Positions 48,901-58,010 of a stretch of DNA of 64,000 nt are shown piece by piece. Each line of letters starts with the position of its first letter. The first letter of the stretch is position 1. Position numbers and translations under genes: made by a program. This stretch comes from CAVUCH01 sp963739995 (GTDB lineage Bacteria > Acidobacteriota > Vicinamibacteria > Vicinamibacterales > JAENWD01): NCBI GenBank assembly GCA_963739995.1, contig CAVUCH010000018.1, forward strand, positions 1 through 64,000. The letters run 5' to 3'. Below the pieces are notes generated by a model that was not told where the DNA came from, did no database searches, and was given only the letters and a program-made list of their open reading frames with translations.

Positions 48901-49020
48901 GAATGCACAATGCAGAATGCAGAATGCACAATGCAGAATGCGATGCAGAATGCACGATGCACGATGCACGATGCACGATGCAGAAATGCGATGCACGATG
49001 CGGACTGCACGATGCGGAGT
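48901..49020. repeat. Tandem heptamer array (units ATGCACG, ATGCAGA, ATGCACA)
   Basis: About 16 units of a 7-base word starting ATGC. Early units end in CACA or CAGA, a middle block is pure ATGCACG four times, and the 3' end is degenerate. It fills the gap between the asparaginase and tandem-hydrolase genes. Confidence 0.9.
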
Positions 49021-49072
49021 CCGGCACGCACGTCGCCACGATGCACGCCGCATCCCCGCGACATCGGGAGGA

Positions 49073-50782
49073 TCAGCGGCCCTGGTGCGCGGCTGTGTGC
49101 TGATGAATCCACGAGACCAGGCGCGCCTTGTAGAACTGCCACTCGGGATGGCCTTCCCAGTTCTCCATCCCGTGCGGGGCGCCCTCGAGCCGCACCAAGT
49201 CGTGGGGAACGCCAACCGCGCGCAAGCGCTCGGCCATGCGAACGCCCTGATCCCACAGACGCTCGCCGGTGCCGTGAATCAGCAGGATGGGAGGCATCCC
49301 ACGCGCCGCCCGATGGAGCGGCGAATAGTCGCGCAGCATCCCGAGCGTCTCCTCGTCCAGCGCGGTCCGGCCGAACAGGCGCGCGGCCAGTGATCGTGGC
49401 CCTGCGTCGGTGACCATCGGGACGAAATCGTACACGCCATAGAACGACACGACACCTGCAAGCGTTCGGTCGTCGGCGGCCAGGAGCGTGACCATCTGAG
49501 CGCTGGCCGACTCCCCGACGAGCACCACCCGCCGAGGGTCGATCCCGAACTGGCGCGCGTGCCGCCTGATGAAGGCGATCGCAGCGCGCAGGTCCTCGAG
49601 TTGCCGCGGATGCCGTACCGCCGGCGTCAGCCGGTAGTCTACCGAGAACCATGCGAAGCCGCCGTCGGCGAGCGGTGCAAACAGGGGCGTGATGTAGGTC
49701 ACCCGGTCACCGGCTTCCCAGCCGCCACCGTGCAGGAGGATGACCGCAGCCGCGGGGCGCGAGCGATCTCGTGGGAGCCATGCGTCCAGCGTGCGAAGGA
49801 CCGGCGGCGTCGATCCGGAAAGCGGAGGTCCTGGTGTCGCGTCCGTTTCGTGCTGCGCATACGGGATGCGCTTGTGCAGGCCTGCGCGCAACGTTGTGAC
49901 CCCATCGATGGACGGCGGTCGAAGGGTGTCGCGGCGCGGCGCCGGGACCACTGCATTCAACCAGCTCACCACGCGCGCCTTGTAGTACCACTGCACGGGC
50001 CACCAGTTTTCCGGTCGGTGGCTCGCGCCCTCTACGCGCACGAGCTCGCAGTAGGCCGCTTCCCGGCCCGCCCGGGCGCACCATGCCTCGGCATCCCGAA
50101 GCGGCGCCTCTGTGTCGGCCGTGCCGTGCACGACCAGAAACCGTGGCGTGGCGGTCGATCGAAGCGACCGAGGCTCCGGCGACGCCGCCTCCGCACGGGC
50201 CGGCGCGCCATTGTAGAGGCCGCCCACCAGGACCGCGCCGACGACCCCTGCAGGGCGTCGTGCCACGGCACCCGCCGCGAGCGCGGCCCCCGCATCCTCG
50301 CCGAGCAGCACGATGCGCTCAGGATCGATCCCCAGCTCGCCGGCGTGGCAGCGCGCAAACGCCACGGCGGCTCCGAGGTCGTCCACTGCGTCCGCCGCAC
50401 GTGACGGTCCAAGAAGCCGGTAGTCGATCGAGATCCACGGGTAACCGGCCGCCGCGAGCATCTCGAGAAACTGGCCCACGAACGCGACGCGGGAGCCGGC
50501 TGTGAAGCCGCCGCCGTGGACGACGATCACCACAGGGGGCGGGACCGAGCCGTTGTCTTCCCGCCGTCGCTGCGGCGAGATCGACGGCACCCAGAGGTCG
50601 AGCCGCAGTTCCTGGGCATCCACCCGGCGGTAGACGACACCACCGCGTGCGCCGGGAACGATGTGGTTGCCGTCGACGTTCGCAACCGTGAGCGGCAGGC
50701 ACGGCATCTCCGCCCGGGGCGACGCCAACCCCGGAGGCGCGGATAGGCAGGTCAGCAGGAGCAAACAGCACGCCCTGCGCAT
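49073..50782 (-). CDS. Exported protein with two tandem alpha/beta-hydrolase domains
   Basis: 569 residues from ATG 50782 with a signal peptide (CCLLLLTCLSAPPGLA). Domain 1 (about residues 45-300) has the oxyanion HGGGF, but its nucleophile elbow reads LGEDAGA, with Asp in place of Ser at about residue 162. Domain 2 (about 310-565) has HGGGW, VGESASAQ with a normal serine near 424, and the histidine in EGAPHGMENW. Both end with similar ENW/WYKARVVSW text, so they are an internal duplication with only the second copy probably active as a carboxyl- or feruloyl-esterase. A MITE-like element ends 14 bases upstream of the start. Confidence 0.88.
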   Translation of the reverse strand: MRRACCLLLLTCLSAPPGLASPRAEMPCLPLTVANVDGNHIVPGARGGVVYRRVDAQELRLDLWVPSISPQRRREDNGSVPPPVVIVVHGGGFTAGSRVAFVGQFLEMLAAAGYPWISIDYRLLGPSRAADAVDDLGAAVAFARCHAGELGIDPERIVLLGEDAGAALAAGAVARRPAGVVGAVLVGGLYNGAPARAEAASPEPRSLRSTATPRFLVVHGTADTEAPLRDAEAWCARAGREAAYCELVRVEGASHRPENWWPVQWYYKARVVSWLNAVVPAPRRDTLRPPSIDGVTTLRAGLHKRIPYAQHETDATPGPPLSGSTPPVLRTLDAWLPRDRSRPAAAVILLHGGGWEAGDRVTYITPLFAPLADGGFAWFSVDYRLTPAVRHPRQLEDLRAAIAFIRRHARQFGIDPRRVVLVGESASAQMVTLLAADDRTLAGVVSFYGVYDFVPMVTDAGPRSLAARLFGRTALDEETLGMLRDYSPLHRAARGMPPILLIHGTGERLWDQGVRMAERLRAVGVPHDLVRLEGAPHGMENWEGHPEWQFYKARLVSWIHQHTAAHQGR

Positions 50783-50795
50783 GGGCCGGCATGCC

Positions 50796-50957
50796 AGTGG
50801 CCTGTCCTTGTCACACGTAGAGCGCCTGTCGGGCGGGGCGTCCCGCCCGGCGGCGTTGCTCGTCGCTCGAATATTCCTGATATGCTCGCTCCTCACGCCT
50901 TGCCAGCCGGGCGCCGCGCTCCGACATCCACTCTACATGTGACAAGGACAGGCCACT
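50796..50957 (-). mobile_element. MITE-like 162-bp inverted-repeat element, copy 2
   Basis: Perfect 18-bp terminal inverted repeats (AGTGGCCTGTCCTTGTCA and its complement). Inverted relative to the copy at 33263 and about 90% identical by hand alignment. It occupies the promoter/leader of the tandem-hydrolase gene, 14 bases from its ATG. No transposase nearby. Confidence 0.82.
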
Positions 50958-51118
50958 AGCAGCATCCCGTTCCCGGGACGGCGAAATCGGCGTCCGGGCG
51001 GGCCGCAGCATTCGGGGAGCAGGCATCTGGAGCAGGCGTCAGCCCTGCAGTTGACGGCGCCCGGTTGCTCCGCATCGCACACGATCTCCACACGGAGGTC
51101 ACTGCTATAGTCGCGGGT

Positions 51119-52522
51119 ATGACCCCGCACGTCCCTCCGCTCGCCGGTCTCTGCACCATCGACGAGGCGATGCGTCCAGGCCTTCCTGTCGACGAATGCG
51201 TGCGTCGCCTCAAACGCCTCCATTACGCGCTCAAGCGGCTGCATGGCATCTTCAACGCGCGCATCACCGCCGAGCCGCTCTACGAGCTGAAGTCGGCCTT
51301 CAGCCACCACGCGTATCTCTGCGCCGAGCACGTCACCGCACTGCGCGGGCGCGTCGGCGAGATGCGCGAGCCGCCGCTCGGCCTCGAGGAAGTCCCGCAT
51401 CCCGCTCTCGAACAGCTGTTCGACGAGATCCTCGCGGTCCCATCGACGGAGGCGCTCGTCGCCGGACTCTACGGTAGTGCGCTGCCGGCCGTCGCGGCGG
51501 CACTCGACCGGTACGATGCGGAGACGCATCCCCTTGCCGATGCGCCGAGCCGGCGCGTGTGCCGTTTCGTGCGCCTGGAGGTCGGCGACATGCTCGCCTT
51601 TGGCGCGCGCGCCCGTGGAGCGCTGCCGAGCGACGAACGAATCACCGACCGTGATGCGTGGATGGCATCGCTCGAGGGCTGCCTCGCCGCCGCCGGCGGC
51701 CTGGATGGCTGCACGGAGGAGACCACCCAAGCGCCGCCCCGCCGGTACTCGGCAGCGCCGTACGCCTATGACAGGCTGCCGAGGCGCGACGCGCGCTTCC
51801 CGGACCCGTACAACATGGCCGTGAACGCCGAGGCGTTCATCTGGGACGAGTCGAAGCCGTCGCCGCCGAAGCTGCTGATGCTGTTCTACAAGCGCCTGCG
51901 GGAGATCGACGTTCCCGAGATGATGGCGGGCATCATCGCCGAGACGCCCGGCAAGCCGTGGGCGTACTACCACGACATGTCGCGGCAGCTGTGGGACGAG
52001 GCACGCCATGCGCTCATGGGGGAGGTCGGGTTCGCCGCGCTCGGCGTTGACTGGCCGTCGCTCGTGCGGATCAACTTCACCTGGTCGCTCGGGCTGAACA
52101 CGCAGCTCACGCCGATCGAGCGGCATGCCGTCCTCTACTTCATCGAGCAGGGCTTGATGGCCAAAACGGGCAAGCGCTACGAGTGGGAGGTGGCCCGCGA
52201 CACGGGCCTCCCGCTGGCCCATACCTTCCAGGACTTCGACTGGGCCGACGAGGTGCTGCACGCACGCATCGGCCGGCAGTGGTACGTGAGCGCCATGCCG
52301 TCGCACGTCGAAGCACTCCGCTACGGCGACCGCTGCTGGTCGAAGGTGCTCGTGGACTGGGAGCAGTGGCGGCACGACGGGCTCACGGGCCACGAGAACT
52401 GGTGGCCGGCCCTCTACCGCGCCTTCTGCGCCTCCCGCGGCGAGACGCCCGACCCCGACGTCGAAGCCTTCAGCGTCAGCTACCAGGCGAGCCGCGCGGA
52501 TCTGAAGCCCGTCGCCGAGTAG
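51119..52522 (+). CDS. Ferritin-like (di-iron) protein of unknown function
   Basis: 467 residues, no signal peptide. The C-terminal half carries two ExxH motifs spaced like a ferritin-type di-iron site: SRQLWDEARHALMGEVGF (E about 294, H about 297) and DFDWADEVLHARIGRQWY (E about 377, H about 380). An earlier EAFIWDESKP could supply a further ligand. The N-terminal half is helical and has its own HAYLCAEHVTALRGRVGEMR, suggesting a second, diverged four-helix unit. This could be an oxygenase, a hydroxylase or an iron-storage relative. I do not recognise a named family. ATG 51119 fits; the gene stands alone. Confidence 0.75.
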   Translation: MTPHVPPLAGLCTIDEAMRPGLPVDECVRRLKRLHYALKRLHGIFNARITAEPLYELKSAFSHHAYLCAEHVTALRGRVGEMREPPLGLEEVPHPALEQLFDEILAVPSTEALVAGLYGSALPAVAAALDRYDAETHPLADAPSRRVCRFVRLEVGDMLAFGARARGALPSDERITDRDAWMASLEGCLAAAGGLDGCTEETTQAPPRRYSAAPYAYDRLPRRDARFPDPYNMAVNAEAFIWDESKPSPPKLLMLFYKRLREIDVPEMMAGIIAETPGKPWAYYHDMSRQLWDEARHALMGEVGFAALGVDWPSLVRINFTWSLGLNTQLTPIERHAVLYFIEQGLMAKTGKRYEWEVARDTGLPLAHTFQDFDWADEVLHARIGRQWYVSAMPSHVEALRYGDRCWSKVLVDWEQWRHDGLTGHENWWPALYRAFCASRGETPDPDVEAFSVSYQASRADLKPVAE

Positions 52523-52719
52523 AGGCGAAGAGCTTCAACCATTCAAGAATGCCCCGGGCCTGGTGCCGCATGTCTGGCCCGCGAGCAAATCTGGTGGCGC
52601 TGCTGATCTCTCGATCTCCCGGCGAAGGGTGAGAGGGGAGGATTGTTCCACCCTGCGCTATGCTGTCCGGCGTCGCGCCCGAGGTCAGGCGTTCGCGGCG
52701 CGGGCGCACGGAGGCACTC

Positions 52720-53889
52720 ATGGCTGGATTCCACGACATCAACGCCGCCATCATCGGCGCGGGATTCATCGGGCCCGTCCACGTGGAAGGGTTGCGGCGG
52801 CTCGGCATCCGCGTGAAGGGGATCGCGGGCATCTCGAAGGACGAAGCCGAGCGCGCGGCCGGCACGCTCGGGCTGGAGCGCGCCTATGCGAGCGTGGAGG
52901 ATCTGCTCGGCGATCCGGACGTCCACACCGTGCACCTGGCGTCGCCCAACCGCCTGCACCACGACCACGCCATGGCCGCGCTCGCCGCGGGCAAGCACGT
53001 GGTGTGCGAGAAACCGCTCGCGCTGACGTCGGCACAGACGCGGGCGCTCGTGGCGGCGGCACAGGCGCGTCCCGATCAGATCACCGCCGTCAACTACAAC
53101 CTGCGGTTCTACCCCTTGTCGATCCACGCGCGGTCGCTCGTGCGCAGCGGTGCGATTGGCGACGTGCTGCACGTGCACGGCAGCTACGTGCAGGACTGGC
53201 TGCTCTACCCTACCGACTTCAACTGGCGCGTGCTCAAGAGCGAAGGGGGCGAACTGCGGGCGGTCGGCGACATCGGCACGCACTGGCTCGACCTGGTCGG
53301 GTTCGTCAGCGGGCTCGACGTGGAAGCCGTGATGGCCGACCTCAAGACCGTGCACGCCACGAGGCTCAAGCCGCCAGCCGGCTCCATCGAGACCTTCAAG
53401 GGCAAGGAGAGTGGCCAGCCCGTGGAGCGTGAGGCGGTGCCCATCGACACGGAGGACTTCGGCGCCATCCTGCTGCGCTACAAGGGCGGCGCGCGCGGCG
53501 TGCTGACGGTCTCGCAGGTGACGGCGGGCCGGAAGAACTGCCTGCGCTACGAGTTGGCGGGCTCGAAGAAGTCTCTGTACTTCAACAGTGAGACGCCGAA
53601 CAGCCTCTGGATCGGCGAACGCGGTGAGCCGAACCGCGAGCTGCTGCGCGATCCGTCACTGCTCGACCCCGACGCCAGCCGGTTTGCGAGCTACCCGGGC
53701 GGCCACAACGAGGGCTTCCCCGACACGTTCAAGCAGCTCTATCGCGCGGTGTACACCGACGTGCTGAACGGCAAGCGATCCCAGGCGCCGTTCTATGCGA
53801 CGTTCGAAGATGGCCACAAGGAAGTCGTGCTCTGCGAGGCCATCGCGAAGAGCCACACGGCGCAGCGGTGGACCGAGGTGGGCGGCTGA
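52720..53889 (+). CDS. Gfo/Idh/MocA family oxidoreductase (cytoplasmic type)
   Basis: 389 residues; GGAGG upstream of ATG 52720. Unlike the two exported paralogues it has no signal. Rossmann motif AAIIGAGFIGPVHVEGLRRL, VVCEKPLAL with the intact EKP, VNYNLRFYPLSIHARSLV, and the catalytic histidine region VGDIGTHWLDLVGFVSG. The C-terminal beta-sheet half is complete. An NAD(P)-dependent sugar or inositol dehydrogenase is likely. The substrate is unknown. Upstream gap 52523-52719 shows nothing. Confidence 0.92.
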   Translation: MAGFHDINAAIIGAGFIGPVHVEGLRRLGIRVKGIAGISKDEAERAAGTLGLERAYASVEDLLGDPDVHTVHLASPNRLHHDHAMAALAAGKHVVCEKPLALTSAQTRALVAAAQARPDQITAVNYNLRFYPLSIHARSLVRSGAIGDVLHVHGSYVQDWLLYPTDFNWRVLKSEGGELRAVGDIGTHWLDLVGFVSGLDVEAVMADLKTVHATRLKPPAGSIETFKGKESGQPVEREAVPIDTEDFGAILLRYKGGARGVLTVSQVTAGRKNCLRYELAGSKKSLYFNSETPNSLWIGERGEPNRELLRDPSLLDPDASRFASYPGGHNEGFPDTFKQLYRAVYTDVLNGKRSQAPFYATFEDGHKEVVLCEAIAKSHTAQRWTEVGG

Positions 53890-53969
53890 TTTGTATGCGA
53901 GCTCCAGTTGATTGCCCCGCGGCTCGGTGGAGCCGGTGCTGCCCCAATCTGGACTCGGAACTGCCCGAT

Positions 53970-53996
53970 GTGGAGCCGGAACTTCAGTTCCGGCGG
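53970..53996 (+). repeat. REP-like palindrome, copy 7
   Basis: GTGGAGCCGGAACTTCAGTT followed by CCGGCGG, the best match to the family consensus, 24 bases before the propeller gene start. A partial copy (GTGGAGCCGG) lies about 40 bases further upstream. Confidence 0.85.
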
Positions 53997-54019
53997 ACAG
54001 CACCTGCCCACGGTTTACA

Positions 54020-55678
54020 ATGACCCGCTCGCACCTATGCCCCACGATGAGCACTGAACACAGACGCCTCCGCACCACGGGAACACTGGCCCTGGCAGCC
54101 GCGCTCGCCTGCCTCTGCGCTGCCACACCCCAAGCGCAGCGAACCCGCGATCAGCCCGCGAGAGCCAGCTGGCTGACCGATGGCGGCGACCCGCAGCGGA
54201 CGTCGTGGCAGCGCAATGAAACGCTGATCAGTCCGGCAAGCGTGAAGGAGATGCGCCTCGCCTGGAAGCTGCAGCTCGATAACGAGCCGCGCCAGCTCCA
54301 TTCGCTGTTCCCTCCGCTCATCGTCGGCGAGGTGAAGACCCCGAGCGGGCCGAAACAGATTGGCGTCGTTGCGGGCGTCTCCGACAACGTCTACGGCATC
54401 GACCTCGACACCGGCACGCAGATCTGGAAACGGCATTTCGACAAGAACTTCGAGGAGCCGACGGGGACAGGCCGCCGCGAGGCCTACGTGCTCTGTCCCG
54501 GCGGGCTGACCGCCACGCCGGTCGTCGGGCCGGGCAGGGCGCCCGGCACGTGGATCGCGTACGTGGTGTCGTGGGATGGACGCCTGCGGCAGCTCGACGT
54601 CGCCACCGGCAAGGACATCGCGCCCCCGGAAATGTTCCTCCCGCCGAACGGAAAACCTTACGGTCTGAACCTTTATAAGGGCGTCATCTACACGACCACG
54701 GCGCAGGGATGTGGCGGCAACCCGAACGAGTTCTACGCGTTCGACCTGAAGACGAAGAAGGTGGGCAGCTTCGCGCCCGCGAGCGGCGGGATGTGGCCGC
54801 GCCTCGGGCCGTCCATCGGCCGGGACGGCAGCGTCTACGCCGGCAGCGGCGACGGCGACTACTACCCCGAGCAGCAGGTCTTCGGGCAGACGATCATCGC
54901 GGTCAAGCAGAACCCCGTGACGAAGGCACTCGAGATGACCGACTGGTTCACGCCGACCAATGCGGTCTGGCTGCGCAAGCGTGACCTCGACATGAACGTC
55001 AGCGGGCCCATCTTCGAGTACAAGGGTCGCGAATACATCGCGGAGTCGAGCAAAGAGTGCCGGATCTGGCTGATCGACACGAGCGCGATGGGGGGAGAGG
55101 ATCATCGCACCCCCGTCTACACGACGCCGCTCGTGTGCAACGAAGAGGTTCAGTTCGCGGCGGCCGGCCCCTGGAGTGCACTCGCCACGTGGGAAGACGG
55201 CGACGGCACGCGCTGGGTGCTGATGCCGTTCTGGGGCCCGAAACACCCGCAGTTCTCGGCACCCCTCGAGTACGGCCAGGTCGTGAAAGGGGCGATTGCC
55301 GCTTTCCGGCTGGAAGAGAAGAACGGCGGCCTGCAGCTCACACCCGCCTGGATCTCGCGCAACATCAACCAGGCCGATCCCGTCGTCATTGCCAACGGCG
55401 TCGTATTTGGTTTCGGCAACGGCGAGGACGCGGCGCAGGCGTCGGCCGACATCGGTCTCGCGTACAACAAGGCCGAGAACCGCATCGCGCGATCCACCCA
55501 TGCGGAGCTTCATGCCTTCGACGCGCGCACCGGCGAGGAGCTGTGGTCCAGCGGTGCTCAGATAACCTCGTTCAACCATTTCACGAGCCTCTCGGTCGCC
55601 AACGGCCGCGTCTACATCGGGACGTTCGACGGGATGCTGTATGCATTCGGCGTCGACACGCCGGTGGGGACTCGATGA
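54020..55678 (+). CDS. Exported PQQ-type beta-propeller protein, first of a coupled pair
   Basis: 552 residues from ATG 54020; ATG 54047 (MSTEHRRLRTTGTLALAAAL) is an equally good start giving a cleaner signal peptide. The propeller shows W-docking blades: GIDLDTGTQIWKRHFDKN, VVSWDGRLRQLDVATGKDIA, LHAFDARTGEELWSSGAQIT, VYIGTFDGMLYAFG. LCPGGLTATP and TTTAQGCGGNPNEFYAF are shared with the next gene, which is a paralogue. PQQ-dependent dehydrogenases or BamB-like scaffolds have this fold. Cofactor ligands cannot be confirmed. The stop overlaps the next ATG. Confidence 0.88.
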   Translation: MTRSHLCPTMSTEHRRLRTTGTLALAAALACLCAATPQAQRTRDQPARASWLTDGGDPQRTSWQRNETLISPASVKEMRLAWKLQLDNEPRQLHSLFPPLIVGEVKTPSGPKQIGVVAGVSDNVYGIDLDTGTQIWKRHFDKNFEEPTGTGRREAYVLCPGGLTATPVVGPGRAPGTWIAYVVSWDGRLRQLDVATGKDIAPPEMFLPPNGKPYGLNLYKGVIYTTTAQGCGGNPNEFYAFDLKTKKVGSFAPASGGMWPRLGPSIGRDGSVYAGSGDGDYYPEQQVFGQTIIAVKQNPVTKALEMTDWFTPTNAVWLRKRDLDMNVSGPIFEYKGREYIAESSKECRIWLIDTSAMGGEDHRTPVYTTPLVCNEEVQFAAAGPWSALATWEDGDGTRWVLMPFWGPKHPQFSAPLEYGQVVKGAIAAFRLEEKNGGLQLTPAWISRNINQADPVVIANGVVFGFGNGEDAAQASADIGLAYNKAENRIARSTHAELHAFDARTGEELWSSGAQITSFNHFTSLSVANGRVYIGTFDGMLYAFGVDTPVGTR

Positions 55679-57336
55679 TGCGGAACCTCACGCGCAACGC
55701 GACAATCGGTGCGGCGCTGACGGTGGCGGCGTGCAGCCTGGCGTCGGTGCTCGTGCACGGGCAGGCGCGCGAGTGGACGACGAGCGGGTTCGACGCTCAG
55801 CGCACCCGCTGGGTGAGGAGCGACCTTCGCCTGACGAAGGCGGCGATCGAAGAAGGTGAGTTCCGGTTCCTCTGGAAGGCCAGCTTCGACAACGAAGCGC
55901 GGCAACTGCATTCGCTGACCCAGCCCGTGCTGCAGGACCTTCTCATCGGGTACCGCGGCTTCAAGACGCTCGCGTTCGTTGGCGGCAGCGCGGATCGGAT
56001 CTTCTCGATCGATACCGACCTCGCGAAGCCGTACTGGACCGCACACCTGACCTACGCGGCGGCCACGGGCGGTGCGCCCCCGAGCACGTGGGACTGCCCG
56101 GGCGGGCTGCTCGCCACGCCGAGCCGCCGGACCCCGCTGACGCAGTCGACGTTTGGCCGCCGTGCGGGCCGGCGCGGGGGCCGGGCGTCCAGCGCCGTCG
56201 GTGAACCGGGGCGAGGGGCGGCGGTGTTGAAGCGGCTGGCAGAGATCCAGGAACCTCCGTCCGACCCCCCGCCCCCTCCGCCGCCGGCGGGGGCCAAGGC
56301 GGTCGAACCGATTCCGTTCGGCGGGGTGGATCCACTCTACGCCGTCGGGAGTGACGGGCTGCTGCGCACGCTGCGCGTGAGCGACGGCGCCATGACCGAG
56401 CCACCGGCCGTCTTCCTGCCGCCGAGCACCTATCCGTCGTCTCTCGTGTACGTGGACGGGTTCGTCTACACGACTACGACGAACGGCTGCGGCGCCTCTC
56501 CGAATGCGGTGTGGGCCATCGATACGACGGCCTCCGACAAGAAGGTCACCCGGTGGGACACCGCTGGGGCGGGCATCGTCGGCACCACCGGCCCGACGCT
56601 CGGCAGCGACGGGACGCTGTATGTGGCGCTTGCGCCCGCGTCGCCGGCCGCACCGGGTGCGACGGACAGGACGATGGACGTGCCGCCGAACGCGGTCGTT
56701 GCGCTCAGTCGCGACACCCTGACGGTCAAGGACTGGTTCGCGCCCCCAGACGGTGCGTTCAACGCGCCTCCGATCGTCTTCACGCACGGCGATCGTGACG
56801 TTCTGGCGATCACGGCGACAGATGGCCGCCTGTTCCTGCTCGACGCGCGGTCGCTTGGTGGGAGCGATCACCGAACGCCGCTCCACGTCACCCCGGCGGC
56901 GGGCGCCGCCGGCCCGTCTCCTGGCCTGGCCACCTGGGAGGACGAAACGACCCGCTGGATTCTCGCCACTACCGGCGACACGGTCGTGGCGTACAAGGCA
57001 TCCGGCGAGGGAGCCACGCTCACCGCCGAGCGCGCGTGGGCGTCACGGCCGCTGGTCTCGCCCCTGGCACCGATCGTCGTGAACGGAGTGGTGTTCGCGG
57101 CAGCCAGCGGCGAGTACCAGGGCGGCGCCCCGGCGACGAAAGCAGAGGAACGCGCCGAACGTTCGACGCCGGCCGTGCTGTATGCGCTCGATGCAGCCAC
57201 CGGTAAGGATCTCTGGTCGAGCGGCACGACGATGACCTCGTTCGCGCGTGCAGGCCTCTCGGCCGGTGGAGGCCAGGTGTACGTCGTGACCTTCGACAAC
57301 ACGCTCTACGCGTTCGGCATTCCGATGGAGCACTGA
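55675..57336 (+). CDS. Exported PQQ-type beta-propeller protein, second of a coupled pair
   Basis: 553 residues starting at ATG 55675 inside the previous stop. Signal peptide (TVAACSLASVLVHGQA). Paralogue of the preceding protein: TWDCPGGLLATP and TTTTNGCGASPNAVWAID correspond to its motifs. An extra proline-rich insertion (EPPSDPPPPPPPAGAKAVEP) near residue 200 interrupts the propeller. Late blades KDLWSSGTTMTSFARAGLSA and VYVVTFDNTLYAFG match the other protein's. Coupled by a one-base overlap to the cytochrome gene, implying an electron-transfer assembly. Confidence 0.88.
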   Translation: MMRNLTRNATIGAALTVAACSLASVLVHGQAREWTTSGFDAQRTRWVRSDLRLTKAAIEEGEFRFLWKASFDNEARQLHSLTQPVLQDLLIGYRGFKTLAFVGGSADRIFSIDTDLAKPYWTAHLTYAAATGGAPPSTWDCPGGLLATPSRRTPLTQSTFGRRAGRRGGRASSAVGEPGRGAAVLKRLAEIQEPPSDPPPPPPPAGAKAVEPIPFGGVDPLYAVGSDGLLRTLRVSDGAMTEPPAVFLPPSTYPSSLVYVDGFVYTTTTNGCGASPNAVWAIDTTASDKKVTRWDTAGAGIVGTTGPTLGSDGTLYVALAPASPAAPGATDRTMDVPPNAVVALSRDTLTVKDWFAPPDGAFNAPPIVFTHGDRDVLAITATDGRLFLLDARSLGGSDHRTPLHVTPAAGAAGPSPGLATWEDETTRWILATTGDTVVAYKASGEGATLTAERAWASRPLVSPLAPIVVNGVVFAAASGEYQGGAPATKAEERAERSTPAVLYALDAATGKDLWSSGTTMTSFARAGLSAGGGQVYVVTFDNTLYAFGIPMEH

Positions 57337-57836
57337 TGATGTGGCCGTCTCTCGCCTCCATGCGGCGGTTCCCTGCAAGGTTCTTGCGGGCGAGCGTCGC
57401 GCTCGCCGTGCTGGCGCTCCCCGCAGCCGCCGCGGCGCAGCTGCCCCCCGGCCCGGGGCAGGGTGAGACGATCAAGCTGTGCGGCACGTGTCATCCGCCG
57501 GAGCGCGGCGCGTCAGTGCGCCTGACGCGTGAGGGCTGGGAGGACGTGATCGCCAAGATGGTCGGGCTCGGTGCGAAAGGCACCGACGCGGAGCTCGAGG
57601 CCGTGCTCGACTACCTTGCGACCCACTTCAAGGGCGAAGCCGCAGTGCCGCTGAACCTGAATCGCGCCACGTCGGTGGAGCTCGAGAGCATAGCCGGGTT
57701 CCTGCGGAGGGAATCGGCGGCGTGGATGGCCTACCGCGCGAAACGCCCGTGCACAACCGTAGACGACGTGAAAGCGGCGCCCGGCGTGGACTTCAAGAAG
57801 ATTGAGAAGCGCCGCGAGCGGCTCGTGTGCTTTTGA
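57336..57836 (+). CDS. Cytochrome c with C-terminal helix-hairpin-helix-like region
   Basis: 166 residues; start overlaps the propeller stop (TGATG). Signal peptide (ASVALAVLALPAAAAA), then the haem-c motif CGTCH at residues 49-53 in TIKLCGTCHPPERGASVRLT. The mature part continues EGWEDVIAKMVGLGAKGTDA and LEAVLDYLATHF, typical of small c-type cytochromes that serve PQQ dehydrogenases. The last ~60 residues (LNLNRATSVELESIAGFLRR, then AYRAKRPCTTVDDVKAAPGV) resemble ComEA-type helix-hairpin-helix text. Electron acceptor for the upstream propellers is inferred from the operon. Confidence 0.9.
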   Translation: MMWPSLASMRRFPARFLRASVALAVLALPAAAAAQLPPGPGQGETIKLCGTCHPPERGASVRLTREGWEDVIAKMVGLGAKGTDAELEAVLDYLATHFKGEAAVPLNLNRATSVELESIAGFLRRESAAWMAYRAKRPCTTVDDVKAAPGVDFKKIEKRRERLVCF

Positions 57837-57846
57837 GAACGCGGAT

Positions 57847-57981
57847 TCAGGCTGCGGGCTGCAGGGTATAGCCTGCGGGCCTGTCCGGCTGCGGGGGCGT
57901 CGGCAGCCGACCGGGTGGCCGTCGAGGCCTGAGGCCAGAAGTCGGGCTGCAGCGAGTGCGCGCGTGCCGCCCGCAGCCTGA
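57847..57981. repeat. Degenerate 7-base-period array framed by a 13-bp inverted repeat
   Basis: TCAGGCTGCGGGC at 57847-57859 and its complement at 57969-57981 frame about 110 bases. The left part reads GGCTGCG, GGCTGCA, GGGTATA, GCCTGCG, GGCCTGT in 7-base register. GGCCTGAGGCC recurs here and at about 8598. It lies between the cytochrome gene and the Tm-1-like operon. Confidence 0.5.
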
Positions 57982-58010
57982 CTGTCACAGTATTTTCTGG
58001 AGCCTGTCCC

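Noticed and set aside
48901..49020. Considered as a CRISPR array.
   Set aside because: The unit is 7 bases with no spacers; no cas gene in the window.
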